Notes: generated by a model from the sequence alone, not told the origin. A stretch of 8,417 nt of DNA from an uncultured bacterium (GCA_947074225.1 CAMTOX010000068.1:1-8417), one strand, 5' to 3'; positions 1 through 6,785 are shown, counted from the first letter of the stretch. Numbers and translations are program-made.

Positions 1-688
1 CACCTACCACATCTATGGCACCGGCATAACGAGCTTGCATTAATGGTTTAGCGGGCTCTGCCATAAAATCCTGCCGCATAATAACCTCTGTTGCTCCTAA
101 GGATTTCAAGAAAGGAATCTCCTCCTCTTTACCCGACTCACCGGTAACATAATACCCCATTTTACTCAATACCGCCACAGCCATACTTCCTACTCCACCA
201 GTGGCTCCAGTAACTAATATTTTTCCTTGCGAGGGCTGTACAAGTTCTGATAATCTTTGAATACTCAACCCTGCGGTTAATCCTGCGGTGCCATAAATCA
301 TTGACTCTTTTAACGAGAGACCCTGAGGAAGACGAATAGCCCACTCGGCAGGAATACGAATATATTGGCCATAACCTCCGGGAGTATTCATACCTAAATC
401 ATTACCCGTTACAATAACTTTATCGCCGATCTCAAAGAGAGGAGACTCTGAATAAGCTACCACACCGGCAGCATCAATTCCTGGCGTCATGGGGTACTGT
501 TTTGTAACTCCTTTATTACCCGAAATACATAATGCATCCTTATAGTTTAGCGATGAGTATTTCACCTCTACCAACAATGTTCCTTGAGGCAAATCGTTAC
601 TATTTAGAGTCTCTACATTGGCATGAAAACCTGAAGAACTCTCACGAACAACTAAACCCTTATATTCAACAGACGGAAATGTAGACAT
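1..688 (-). CDS. yhdH: YhdH/YhfP-family quinone oxidoreductase (MDR superfamily), N-terminal part
   Basis: This is a zinc-independent medium-chain dehydrogenase/reductase of the YhdH/YhfP (AcuI-like) group, whose characterised members reduce acrylyl-CoA or quinone-like enones with NADPH in the cytoplasm. Reading from the ATG at 686-688, 229 residues are visible before the window ends. The family is usually about 325-330 residues, so roughly the last 100 lie outside. Visible family features are SSLNYKDAL (about residues 45-53), PGIDAAGVV (69-77), the GGYGQYIR stretch near 104-111, and the Rossmann dinucleotide loop GATGGVGSMA (161-170) after strand ILVT. No structural zinc cysteine cluster is present, as expected for this subgroup. 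The start directly precedes MSTFPSVEYKGLVV, the normal family N-terminus. No Shine-Dalgarno sequence precedes it. A terminator (759-785) separates it from the upstream gene, so it probably has its own promoter. Family assignment is firm; the exact substrate is unknown. Confidence 0.93.
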   Translation of the reverse strand, partial: MSTFPSVEYKGLVVRESSSGFHANVETLNSNDLPQGTLLVEVKYSSLNYKDALCISGNKGVTKQYPMTPGIDAAGVVAYSESPLFEIGDKVIVTGNDLGMNTPGGYGQYIRIPAEWAIRLPQGLSLKESMIYGTAGLTAGLSIQRLSELVQPSQGKILVTGATGGVGSMAVAVLSKMGYYVTGESGKEEEIPFLKSLGATEVIMRQDFMAEPAKPLMQARYAGAIDVVG

Positions 689-729
689 GTTTATTATATA
701 TTTATTTATAGTTTTAAAATGATACACTT

Positions 730-761
730 ACAAGATAGAGATTAAAGAGCATATGCACAAA
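730..761 (-). promoter_or_regulatory. Candidate Bacteroidota promoter for the quinone oxidoreductase gene
   Basis: On the minus strand a TTTG (758-761) is followed after 20 bases by TATCTTGT (730-737), a partial match to the TAnnTTTG -7 element. The -33 to -7 spacing fits the Bacteroidota consensus. The TTTG lies at the end of the U-tract of the preceding terminator, so terminator and promoter would be packed together. The predicted leader is about 35 bases. The -7 box is imperfect, so this is tentative. Confidence 0.3.
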
Positions 762-785
762 AAAAGCACCCTCTATAAGGGTGCT
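759..785 (-). terminator. Intrinsic terminator of the DUF5020 gene
   Basis: The 8-bp perfect inverted repeat AGCACCCT/AGGGTGCT (765-772 and 778-785) has a 5-base loop. Read on the minus strand it is followed by a run of seven T (759-765, partly within the stem). The T-run is only on the minus-strand 3' side, so it ends leftward transcription. It lies about 130 bases after the stop of the gene at 913-1611, leaving a long 3' untranslated region. Confidence 0.85.
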
Positions 786-912
786 CAAACCAAATATAAT
801 ACCAATAACAGGTGACTCACTCTAAAAAATAGAGATAATAACCAATATTATTGTTACTTATTACTCAATACCATGGAATGTTTTTTATTGCTCAACACAA
901 CACCAGGAACTC

Positions 913-1611
913 TTAGAAAGTCCATTTCAGAGCTGCTGTTGGTATAAAGATAAAACCTTTCTGTAAGAAGTTACAACTAAATTTCAACTCTGTACCAATA
1001 CTTAAGTTTGCTTTTGGATTAACACCTTTCAATGCATTGATATTAAACCAAAACTGAGGATCTGATAGGAAGATATACTCTGTTCCTAACCACTCGCGCG
1101 GTTCTCTCCAGAAGTCGGCATAGCCGCTAAAGGTAAACATATTATGATAAAAATGGTAGTACCAAACTAAGGTTAACTGAAAACTATTGGGTTGAGCATG
1201 ATTCTGAATATATTTGTACATAGCGCTAAAAGATACGCCGCCTGTATAATCCTGATTATTATAAGAATAAGTGGCACCTCCTAAATAAGCATTCATAAAA
1301 GACATCGTATTGTCCAATCCGCCATTATATTCCAAGTGAATAGAAACCGGAAACTTCCAAAAGGTCAATTCACGTGCTAACTCTGTATAACCGGATTTAA
1401 TTCCCTGACCATTAATATCCATATCTACAAAGAAATAGGTACTCCCCCATGGGTCTGGATGAAACATCTCGAAGGTTGCTGTAAGCTGTGGACGCTCTTT
1501 AAGATCGGCGTACATCAGATGACCAAAGTCATATAAAAGTTGAAGATTTTGTGACGTAACAGTAAGAGATAATGCCAACAATGGCAATAAAAGAAGTCTT
1601 CTTTTAAACAT
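913..1611 (-). CDS. DUF5020-family outer-membrane beta-barrel protein (Tsx-like)
   Basis: This is a predicted outer-membrane barrel of 232 residues. It has a basic start (MFKRR), a leucine-rich hydrophobic signal peptide (about 6-18) and a likely cleavage site near TSQ (19-21). The mature part has alternating aromatic/polar segments such as STYFFVDMDIN, FQLTLVWYYHFYHNMFTFSGYADFW and the final LKWTF. It ends in phenylalanine, as expected for substrates of the outer-membrane assembly machinery. I recognise the pattern as DUF5020, which resembles Tsx nucleoside-specific channels; a nucleoside-uptake role is inference from fold only. Average codons and lack of long insertions suggest an intact gene of normal length for the family. 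It has its own candidate promoter (-7 box at 1660-1667), lies downstream of a strong terminator (1701-1745), and ends in its own terminator, so it is probably monocistronic. No Shine-Dalgarno sequence is present; the leader carries a 17-base direct repeat ending at the start codon. Confidence 0.85.
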   Translation of the reverse strand: MFKRRLLLLPLLALSLTVTSQNLQLLYDFGHLMYADLKERPQLTATFEMFHPDPWGSTYFFVDMDINGQGIKSGYTELARELTFWKFPVSIHLEYNGGLDNTMSFMNAYLGGATYSYNNQDYTGGVSFSAMYKYIQNHAQPNSFQLTLVWYYHFYHNMFTFSGYADFWREPREWLGTEYIFLSDPQFWFNINALKGVNPKANLSIGTELKFSCNFLQKGFIFIPTAALKWTF

Positions 1612-1653
1612 AAAACTAATAGAAATAAGAATTTAAAAAACTAATAGAAATAA
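1612..1653 (-). repeat. Two 17-base direct repeats in the DUF5020 mRNA leader
   Basis: The sequence AAAACTAATAGAAATAA (plus strand) occurs identically at 1612-1628 and 1637-1653, a period of 25 bases. On the minus strand the two copies read as pyrimidine-rich TTATTTCTATTAGTTTT, and the second ends directly against the ATG. Both copies fall between the candidate transcription start and the start codon, so they would form nearly the whole 5' leader. Confidence 0.9.
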
Positions 1654-1659
1654 AGTTGG

Positions 1660-1667
1660 CAAAGGTA
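1660..1667 (-). promoter_or_regulatory. Candidate -7 promoter element of the DUF5020 gene
   Basis: TACCTTTG on the minus strand matches TAnnTTTG exactly and would start transcription about 40-45 bases before the ATG. No clear TTTG -33 element lies 19-21 bases upstream. It falls between the preceding terminator and the gene, where a promoter is needed. Confidence 0.5.
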
Positions 1668-1700
1668 ATGAAAAATAACTATACCCTACGAAAACACACA

Positions 1701-1745
1701 AAAATAGAGCCATCTCATTATTATTTAATAAGATAGCTCTATTTT
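1701..1745 (-). terminator. Strong intrinsic terminator after the ABM gene
   Basis: A 20-bp hairpin pairs 1701-1720 with 1726-1745 around a 5-base loop. As plus-strand RNA it would contain two C-A mismatches; as minus-strand RNA both become G-U wobbles and the stem is continuous. The minus-strand 3' side then runs into ATTTTTGTGTGTTTT. The wobbles and U-rich tail both mark it as a leftward terminator for the gene at 1826-2128. Confidence 0.9.
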
Positions 1746-1825
1746 AGACATATTTCGATAATGATATTATAAAACATTTGTTCCCTTTTTAATTAAAAGA
1801 AAGAAAACATATCATTGATATATCA

Positions 1826-2128
1826 TTATTTCAACCCTACAAAATCGACTGGAAAATACTTTGTAATTTCTCCTTCACCAACACACATCTCCTTAAGCTT
1901 TGGCAAAAGTGAAGTAAAATGATCCGTTTGTTGATGTGCCGCCAATGCCTCATCACTCTCCCACCCTTCGATAAAAGTTAATCGATAAGGATCTACATTG
2001 TCTGTATTCAAATCGTAAAAACAATTGCCCTCTTCACTGCGAGAGCCTTTAATAAGATCTTGTGCAATGACTTTAAAGTCATCTAAACATTCCGGTTTCA
2101 CAAAGTTGTGAGCTACTACATAAATCAT
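1826..2128 (-). CDS. ABM-domain protein, putative quinol monooxygenase
   Basis: This 100-residue cytoplasmic protein has the antibiotic biosynthesis monooxygenase (ABM, YgiN-like) fold: strand MIYVVAHNFVKPE, helix with FKVIAQDLIKGSRSEEGN, strand CFYDLNTDN, strand YRLTFIEGWES (about 48-58), then the family's EALAAHQQTDHF stretch (60-71) and a closing strand ITKYFPVDF. Such proteins are cofactorless dimers that in some species oxidise quinols or bind small aromatics; many remain uncharacterised, so the activity is inferred from family. Length is normal. It lies 46 bases after the permease gene (2175-2981) with no terminator or clear TAnnTTTG element between, so it is probably the last gene of that transcript, which ends at the hairpin 1701-1745. 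There is no Shine-Dalgarno sequence. Confidence 0.88.
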   Translation of the reverse strand: MIYVVAHNFVKPECLDDFKVIAQDLIKGSRSEEGNCFYDLNTDNVDPYRLTFIEGWESDEALAAHQQTDHFTSLLPKLKEMCVGEGEITKYFPVDFVGLK

Positions 2129-2174
2129 AACATTAGGATTTTAAATGATTAATAATATGGTACCGTTGTGTTTA

Positions 2175-2981
2175 TTATGGTATAAATAAATAAGGTATAG
2201 AATGATTATGATCGCACCCTTCATGATGATGATGTTCTGTACATCCTTCATGATGATGATGACCATCGGTTATCCATGTAGATATAGCAAGATATATGCC
2301 TACTACAATAAATATAATGCCAACTACCCATCGCACCACCACCCCAATGCGTTTGATAGAATTATAAAATGTCCCTATTTTCTGGAGACTAAAAGAGATT
2401 ATCCATGCTACCAATATTACAGGTAATGCGGTTGCAAAAGCAAATACAAAAGGTGCCAACTCACCTTGTACTGCTGTGGCAGAAAGTGGCACTAACATAC
2501 CAAAAAATATCACTGCATTGGTTGGGCAAAAAGCTAAAGAGAGTACTATTCCAAGCAAGAAACTCCCCCAGCCGCTACCACCTATACGACCCTGCAATTT
2601 TTCGGCAGACACTCCTAGTTTCAGTCCCGGAATATAATCTACCACTATCATCAACACTCCCATCACAATCATAAAGACTACAAGAATCCATTGCCCGTAA
2701 CTCTCTATGAATTGCTCCACTCCGAATATACTGCCACCTCTTTGTACCAGCACCATTAAGGTATAAGCCAGAACACCATATGCCAATGTACGTCCAACGG
2801 CATACATGAGTCCGTTACCCAAAACACGGTATTTATTGGTGATATCTTTACTGATATAACCTATTGCGGCAATATTGGTAAGCATGGGGCAAGGATCCAA
2901 AGCAAAAACTAATCCTAGAATCAAAGCCAGCAATAAAGGAGATTCACTCTGATGAGCCAGAGACATTAGCCAATCCATCAT
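2175..2981 (-). CDS. ArsG-family/CcdA-fold membrane permease with a His/Cys-rich C-terminal tail
   Basis: This 268-residue inner-membrane protein has six predicted helices (about 15-40, 58-80, 98-116, 138-166, 175-199, 214-236) arranged as two similar halves. Each half has a Cys-Pro pair in an equivalent helix: DPCP (C31) and FCPTNA (C152). This is the hallmark of the CcdA/DsbD transmembrane thiol-redox family. The N-terminal DPCPMLTNIAAIGYISKDI segment matches what I know of the ArsG subgroup, described as efflux permeases for trivalent aromatic arsenicals and common in Bacteroides with no known substrate. Unusually, the protein ends in two copies of HHHHEGC (241-247 and 250-256) followed by DHNH, giving ten His and two Cys in 20 residues, a probable metal-binding tail. 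The gene follows the thioredoxin-like gene by 11 bases and has a GAAGG motif just before its two adjacent ATGs (2979-2981, 2976-2978), so the pair is co-transcribed. Transported species (arsenical, metal or electrons) is not settled by sequence. Confidence 0.85.
   Translation of the reverse strand: MMDWLMSLAHQSESPLLLALILGLVFALDPCPMLTNIAAIGYISKDITNKYRVLGNGLMYAVGRTLAYGVLAYTLMVLVQRGGSIFGVEQFIESYGQWILVVFMIVMGVLMIVVDYIPGLKLGVSAEKLQGRIGGSGWGSFLLGIVLSLAFCPTNAVIFFGMLVPLSATAVQGELAPFVFAFATALPVILVAWIISFSLQKIGTFYNSIKRIGVVVRWVVGIIFIVVGIYLAISTWITDGHHHHEGCTEHHHHEGCDHNHSIPYLFIP
2214..2261 (-). repeat. Short tandem repeat coding for the HHHHEGC tail
   Basis: On the minus strand two near-identical 21-base units of the form CATCATCATCATGAAGGRTGY (2241-2261 and 2214-2234) are separated by six bases. 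They code for the two HHHHEGC units. The CAT runs are a plausible site for slippage, so copy number may vary between strains. Confidence 0.88.
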
Positions 2982-2992
2982 AGCCTTCAGTT

Positions 2993-3235
2993 TTATTTAA
3001 TATGCGATTCTATTAAATCTTTTGCCTCTTGTAACGACAGGTGATGTCCTAAACTTACCACCTGACCATCTATGACTACTGCAGGGGTCTGCAATACTTT
3101 ATATTGCAGAATACGCATTATATCGCCCACTTGCTCTACTTCTATGGCTGCATCTATCTCTGCGGCCGCTTTTTTTATCTTTTCAAACTCTGCATGGCAG
3201 GTAGCACAGCAGTTTCCTAATACTTCTATCTTCAT
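2993..3235 (-). CDS. Small thioredoxin-like (redox-active CxxC) protein, ArsE-like partner
   Basis: This 80-residue protein has the minimal thioredoxin/glutaredoxin-like fold: strand KIEVLG, then a CCATC motif with the redox pair C10-x-x-C13, a helix (14-25), strand/helix EVEQVGDIMRILQY, the cis-proline loop TP (T50-P51), strand AVVIDGQVV and a final helix. An extra Cys at position 9 precedes the CxxC. It lacks a signal peptide, so it is cytoplasmic. An upstream in-frame ATG at 3311-3313 is possible but unlikely: those 26 extra codons read through the terminator hairpin and overlap the preceding gene, whereas the ATG at 3233-3235 gives the standard MKIEVLG start. With the permease 11 bases downstream, it probably delivers or accepts electrons or thiol-bound substrate for the Cys-Pro permease. 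The same pairing occurs in arsEFG clusters, where the ArsF partner (not seen here) is also present. Confidence 0.87.
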   Translation of the reverse strand: MKIEVLGNCCATCHAEFEKIKKAAAEIDAAIEVEQVGDIMRILQYKVLQTPAVVIDGQVVSLGHHLSLQEAKDLIESHIK

Positions 3236-3259
3236 TTTTTCACTGCATCTAATTTTACT

Positions 3260-3291
3260 AAAAAAGGTTGTACTAACGCATAGTACAACCT
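3260..3291 (-). terminator. Intrinsic terminator of the alcohol dehydrogenase gene
   Basis: An 11-bp perfect inverted repeat AGGTTGTACTA/TAGTACAACCT (3265-3275 and 3281-3291) has a 5-base loop. On the minus strand it is followed by six T (3260-3265). It begins 12 bases after the dehydrogenase stop and ends only 24 bases before the thioredoxin-like start codon, which leaves little room for a separate promoter. Confidence 0.88.
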
Positions 3292-3303
3292 CTCTATTTC
3301 CAT

Positions 3304-4449
3304 TTATAAACACTCTTCAAGTATGGCACGTGCCACCGGACCGGTCACATTTTGTCGTTCTCCAAATGCCACTTGGCGTTCATTGAACCGACGTTCTATC
3401 TCGTCTATAGTATCTTGTCCTATTCCCAGTTCACTCAAACGTGTCTTTAATCCTAACATACGGAAGAAACGTTCTGTACAAGCAATAGCTTCTGCCACAC
3501 GCACACCTTCACTACCTTCAGTTATTCCCCAAATACGTTCTCCATATTGCAATATCTTTCCTTTCTTCTGTTCACTAAGCACAGTCATAGTAGCAGGAAG
3601 CACAATAGCCAGAGTTTCGCCATGAGTCACGCCTTTCAGTGCTGTGAGTTCATGACCTATCATATGTGTAGTCCAGTCTTGCGATACACCCATAGAGATA
3701 AAACCATTCAGTGCCATGGTAGCACAGAGCATAAAGTCGCTCATTAAATCATAGTTTGTTTTATCTTCCATTATTTCCGGAGCTATCTCTATTAAGGTCA
3801 AAAGTATTCCTTCTGCCCAACGATCCATCAATGGTGATTGTCCAGGAGTGGTCAAATACTGCTCCATGGTATGCACAAAAGTATCGGCAATACCACACGA
3901 TATTTGGAATTCTGGCAAAGAGAATGTCACTTCAGGATCTAATATGGAGAACACAGGATGGAATGAATAGAAAGCAAATTTCTCATTTGTCTCGGCATTA
4001 GATATCACAGCACCGCTATTCATCTCTGAACCGGTAGCAGGCAAAGTCAATACAGATGCCAAAGGCAAAGATTCTGTAATAGGGAAACGGTTAGAGACCA
4101 AAGCCCAAGGATCCAACTCAGAAACGATTGAAGCAGCTATCAGTTTGGAACCATCGACTACAGAGCCTCCGCCCACTGCCAATACCATATCTACTTTCTC
4201 TGCTTTACCCAATGCTACTGCTTTGCGCAAAGTTTCCACCTTAGGATTGGGTTCTATGCCCCAAAACTCTACTAAATCATATCCTTCTAATGCTTTGATC
4301 ACTTGATCGTATACACCATTCTTTTTCACACTGCCACCACCAAAGGTCAACAACACTTTTTTGGTTGGATCAATCTCTTTAGGCAATTGAGAAATAGTTC
4401 CCTTACCAAAGATTAATTTTGTAGGATTACGAAATATAAAATTATTCAT
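3304..4449 (-). CDS. Iron-containing alcohol dehydrogenase, YqhD/BdhA type
   Basis: This 381-residue cytoplasmic enzyme belongs to the group III (Fe-dependent) alcohol dehydrogenases and most resembles YqhD/butanol dehydrogenase proteins, which use NADPH to reduce short-chain and toxic aldehydes. The N-terminal half has the nucleotide-binding loops GGGSVKKNG (37-45) and GGGSVVDGSK (93-102). The metal ligands are visible with exact family spacing: D189 and H193 in GIADTFVHTMEQ, H262 in THMIGHEL and H276 in GVTHGETLA (14 residues later). The C-terminal helical domain is complete. The start MNNFIFRNPTKLIFGKG is the normal family N-terminus. It follows the ABC exporter by 45 bases with no hairpin or clear promoter between, so co-transcription is likely, and it is closed by the terminator at 3260-3291. 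Whether it makes an alcohol as a fermentation product or detoxifies aldehydes cannot be told from sequence. Confidence 0.95.
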   Translation of the reverse strand: MNNFIFRNPTKLIFGKGTISQLPKEIDPTKKVLLTFGGGSVKKNGVYDQVIKALEGYDLVEFWGIEPNPKVETLRKAVALGKAEKVDMVLAVGGGSVVDGSKLIAASIVSELDPWALVSNRFPITESLPLASVLTLPATGSEMNSGAVISNAETNEKFAFYSFHPVFSILDPEVTFSLPEFQISCGIADTFVHTMEQYLTTPGQSPLMDRWAEGILLTLIEIAPEIMEDKTNYDLMSDFMLCATMALNGFISMGVSQDWTTHMIGHELTALKGVTHGETLAIVLPATMTVLSEQKKGKILQYGERIWGITEGSEGVRVAEAIACTERFFRMLGLKTRLSELGIGQDTIDEIERRFNERQVAFGERQNVTGPVARAILEECL

Positions 4450-4494
4450 AGTCTCTTAGTTTTAATATATATAGACTTCAATTCTTAGGTATCA

Positions 4495-6333
4495 TTAAAA
4501 ACTTTGCATATCAACCAATCGCTTATAATAGCCATCAAGGGCAATGAGTTCTTTGTGACGTCCGCGCTCCACAATCTCCCCTTCGTGCATCACACATATC
4601 TCATCGGCACTCTTAATGGTCGATAGTCTATGCGCAATCACCACTACTGTGCGGTTCTTCATAAGATGTTCAATAGCCTCTTGTACCAAGCGTTCAGACT
4701 CTGTATCGAGAGCAGATGTAGCTTCATCTAAAATTAGAATAGGAGGATTCTTCAATATGGCACGTGCTATACTGATACGCTGACGCTGTCCACCCGATAA
4801 ACGTCCGCCGCGATCGCCTATCATGGTCTGATAACCATCGGGAGTTGCCATGATAAAATCATGCGCATTGGCTATACGTGCCGCAGCTTCTACCTCCTCC
4901 ATAGTGGCACTTTCCACTCCAAAGGTAATATTATTATAGAAAGTATCGTTAAATAAAATAGCCTCTTGATTCACATTCCCCATCAAGGAACGTAAACTTG
5001 TGGTATTCACATTGCGTATATCATGATTATCTATATAGATAGCTCCCTCATTCACATCGTAGAAACGCGGTATAAGATCTACCAAGGTAGACTTACCGGA
5101 ACCCGACTGTCCCACCAATGCTATGGTTTTACCTTTAGGAATTTCAAGGTCAACATCACGCAACACCCACTTCTCTTTATATTTAAACCACACTTTCTCA
5201 AAGCGTATTGCCTGTTCAAACGATTGCAGTTGCACAGCATCTGGTTTTTGTGCCAACTTATCTTCAGCTTTCAATATATCATCCACGCGTTCCAACGAAG
5301 CCATACCCTTGCGCACACTGTAAGACGCTTTTGAGAGGTCTTTAAAAGGTGGAACTATGCTATAAAATATCACTAAGTAGTAGATAAACTGTGGTGCCGA
5401 GAGATCGCCGCTACCATCAAGAATCAAATATCCGCCAAACCAAAGCAGCAAAGCAATGACCATAGTACCGAGAAACTCACCCACAGGATGCGCCAATAAG
5501 TAGCGTGAGTGAATTTTATTAAAGGTTCTACGTATGGTATCATTCAGTTGAGCAAAGCGATCCGAAAGTTTTTCCTCAGCATTGAAAGCCTTTACCACGC
5601 GCAACCCACCCAAACTCTCTTCTATTTGAGAGAGCAATTCTCCGGTTTGTTGCTGTCCGCGTAATGACTTACGTTTCAATGAACGACCAATTCGTCCGAT
5701 AAAATAACCGCTAATGGGCAATAACACCAATACAAAAAGCGTCAACTTCCAACTCAAAGCAAAAAGCACACCGATATAGACCACTATAAGAACAGGATTC
5801 TTAAAAATCACTTCGAGCGAACTCATAATAGAGGCTTCAATCTCTACCACATCACTCGTCATGCGCGACATAATATCTCCCTTGCGCTCATTGCTAAAAT
5901 AAGCAAGCGGTAAGCGCATCATTTTTTGGAATATCTGGTTACGTATATCGCGTAGTACACCGGTACGTACAGGAACTAAAGAAGCACTTGCCAAGTAAGT
6001 GGTACCGGTTTTAAATAAGGTCATGACAATAAGGAACAGTCCCAAATAAAAGAGTGCCATTACCGGACCGGAAGTTTCAATAATTTGTTCTATATAATAA
6101 TAAGCATTATTGGTCAATGTTTTCACAAAGGCATCGAAACCATGCGTAGAGCCCCATGCAATAAAATCATGCCTTTCTGTTTGCATACCAAACAAGATTT
6201 GCAAAATAGGAATTATGGCTGCAAAAGAGAATAGGTTGAAGAGTGTGGAGAGAAGATTAAAAACAAAATTCCAAACAACATACATTTTATATTTTGGTAC
6301 AAACCGCTTTATCAGCAAAAAAATTGACTTCAT
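4495..6333 (-). CDS. MsbA-like ABC exporter (fused membrane and ATPase domains)
   Basis: This 612-residue half-transporter is complete and works as a homodimer in the inner membrane. The N-terminal exporter domain has about six helices (roughly 15-45, 90-118, 176-196, 199-216, 285-305, 315-332) with the conserved coupling-helix region FSNERKGDIMSRMTSDV (146-162). The ATPase domain contains Walker A GQSGSGKST (408-416), Q-loop Gln456, signature LSGGQ (513-517), Walker B ILILDE with catalytic Glu537, D-loop SALD (540-543) and switch His568. All catalytic residues are present. The architecture matches MsbA-type lipid A flippases and multidrug exporters; the substrate cannot be assigned, since Bacteroidota often carry several paralogues. 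A large loop after helix 1 (residues about 50-85) is longer than in Escherichia coli MsbA. It is probably the first gene of a transcript with the dehydrogenase; a good -7 box lies 35 bases upstream. Confidence 0.93.
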   Translation of the reverse strand: MKSIFLLIKRFVPKYKMYVVWNFVFNLLSTLFNLFSFAAIIPILQILFGMQTERHDFIAWGSTHGFDAFVKTLTNNAYYYIEQIIETSGPVMALFYLGLFLIVMTLFKTGTTYLASASLVPVRTGVLRDIRNQIFQKMMRLPLAYFSNERKGDIMSRMTSDVVEIEASIMSSLEVIFKNPVLIVVYIGVLFALSWKLTLFVLVLLPISGYFIGRIGRSLKRKSLRGQQQTGELLSQIEESLGGLRVVKAFNAEEKLSDRFAQLNDTIRRTFNKIHSRYLLAHPVGEFLGTMVIALLLWFGGYLILDGSGDLSAPQFIYYLVIFYSIVPPFKDLSKASYSVRKGMASLERVDDILKAEDKLAQKPDAVQLQSFEQAIRFEKVWFKYKEKWVLRDVDLEIPKGKTIALVGQSGSGKSTLVDLIPRFYDVNEGAIYIDNHDIRNVNTTSLRSLMGNVNQEAILFNDTFYNNITFGVESATMEEVEAAARIANAHDFIMATPDGYQTMIGDRGGRLSGGQRQRISIARAILKNPPILILDEATSALDTESERLVQEAIEHLMKNRTVVVIAHRLSTIKSADEICVMHEGEIVERGRHKELIALDGYYKRLVDMQSF

Positions 6334-6785
6334 ATCACACTTACATCTTATATATTATACAATTTCACAAAAGTATAAATTATTTTTTGTCTACACACTT
6401 TTTGTTTAACTTCATTTGTGTATTTATTATCGCACTAAAGATTAATGTTTTTAAAACAGATGAAACATAATCTCTTATACTTCGGTTTATTAGGAAACAC
6501 TAAAATTAAACTAATCTACCCCAAAATTAAAACCATCTAAGAATAGTACAATTCTGCCCAACCTGGTGCCCGCAATAATAATTTAAGCAGTTGAAAACCT
6601 CCGACAATAAATCAAACCTATAGTTATCTATGATACATTCATTTATTTGTGATCATTAATAAATTTAACCCAACACGGGTGAGGCATACGCTATCTGCCG
6701 AGACTAAGCAAAAAGAAACTGATTATATTATATCAACAGTTCAGCAATAATCGATTAAAAATTAACGAACTATTGTAAAAATGTA
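6334..6785. other. 452-base spacer without a recognisable gene
   Basis: Apart from the exporter promoter candidate near 6368, I see no gene. All frames are broken on both strands. Two GC-richer islands stand out in AT-rich sequence: about 6555-6605 and 6668-6705. Read on the minus strand, the first ends an open stretch with no start codon that reads IVGGFQLLKLLL then RAPGWAELYYS before a stop at 6539-6541, and the second contains MPHPCWVKFINDHK before a stop. These may be decayed coding fragments or chance. A weak AT hairpin pairs 6641-6647 with 6658-6664. No terminator was found for the gene at 6786-7328. Confidence 0.5.
6368..6375 (-). promoter_or_regulatory. Candidate -7 promoter element of the ABC exporter gene
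   Basis: TACTTTTG on the minus strand matches TAnnTTTG exactly. Transcription would start near 6361, giving a leader of about 28 bases. No TTTG is found at the usual -33 distance. It is the best candidate in this spacer and is correctly placed. Confidence 0.5.

Noticed and set aside
162..344. Minus-strand 60-codon frame at the left edge
   Set aside because: It lies in another frame of the quinone oxidoreductase gene, whose reading frame is clear and carries family motifs.
791..798. TATATTTG on the minus strand as a promoter
   Set aside because: It matches the -7 consensus but would start a transcript directly at the terminator 759-785, with no -33 element and no added gene; probably chance in AT-rich DNA.
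2202..2674. Plus-strand frames inside the permease gene, one rich in Met
   Set aside because: They are the antisense of the membrane protein; the Met runs are simply the complement of the His codons (CAT/ATG).
3236..3313. Longer start for the thioredoxin-like protein giving 106 residues
   Set aside because: The extra 26 codons translate the terminator hairpin and overlap the previous gene by 10 bases; the 80-residue form begins at the normal family N-terminus.
4450..4494. Separate promoter or terminator between the ABC exporter and dehydrogenase genes
   Set aside because: Only a weak AGTCT/AGACT pairing and AT-rich sequence are present; no TAnnTTTG element and no hairpin with U-tract.
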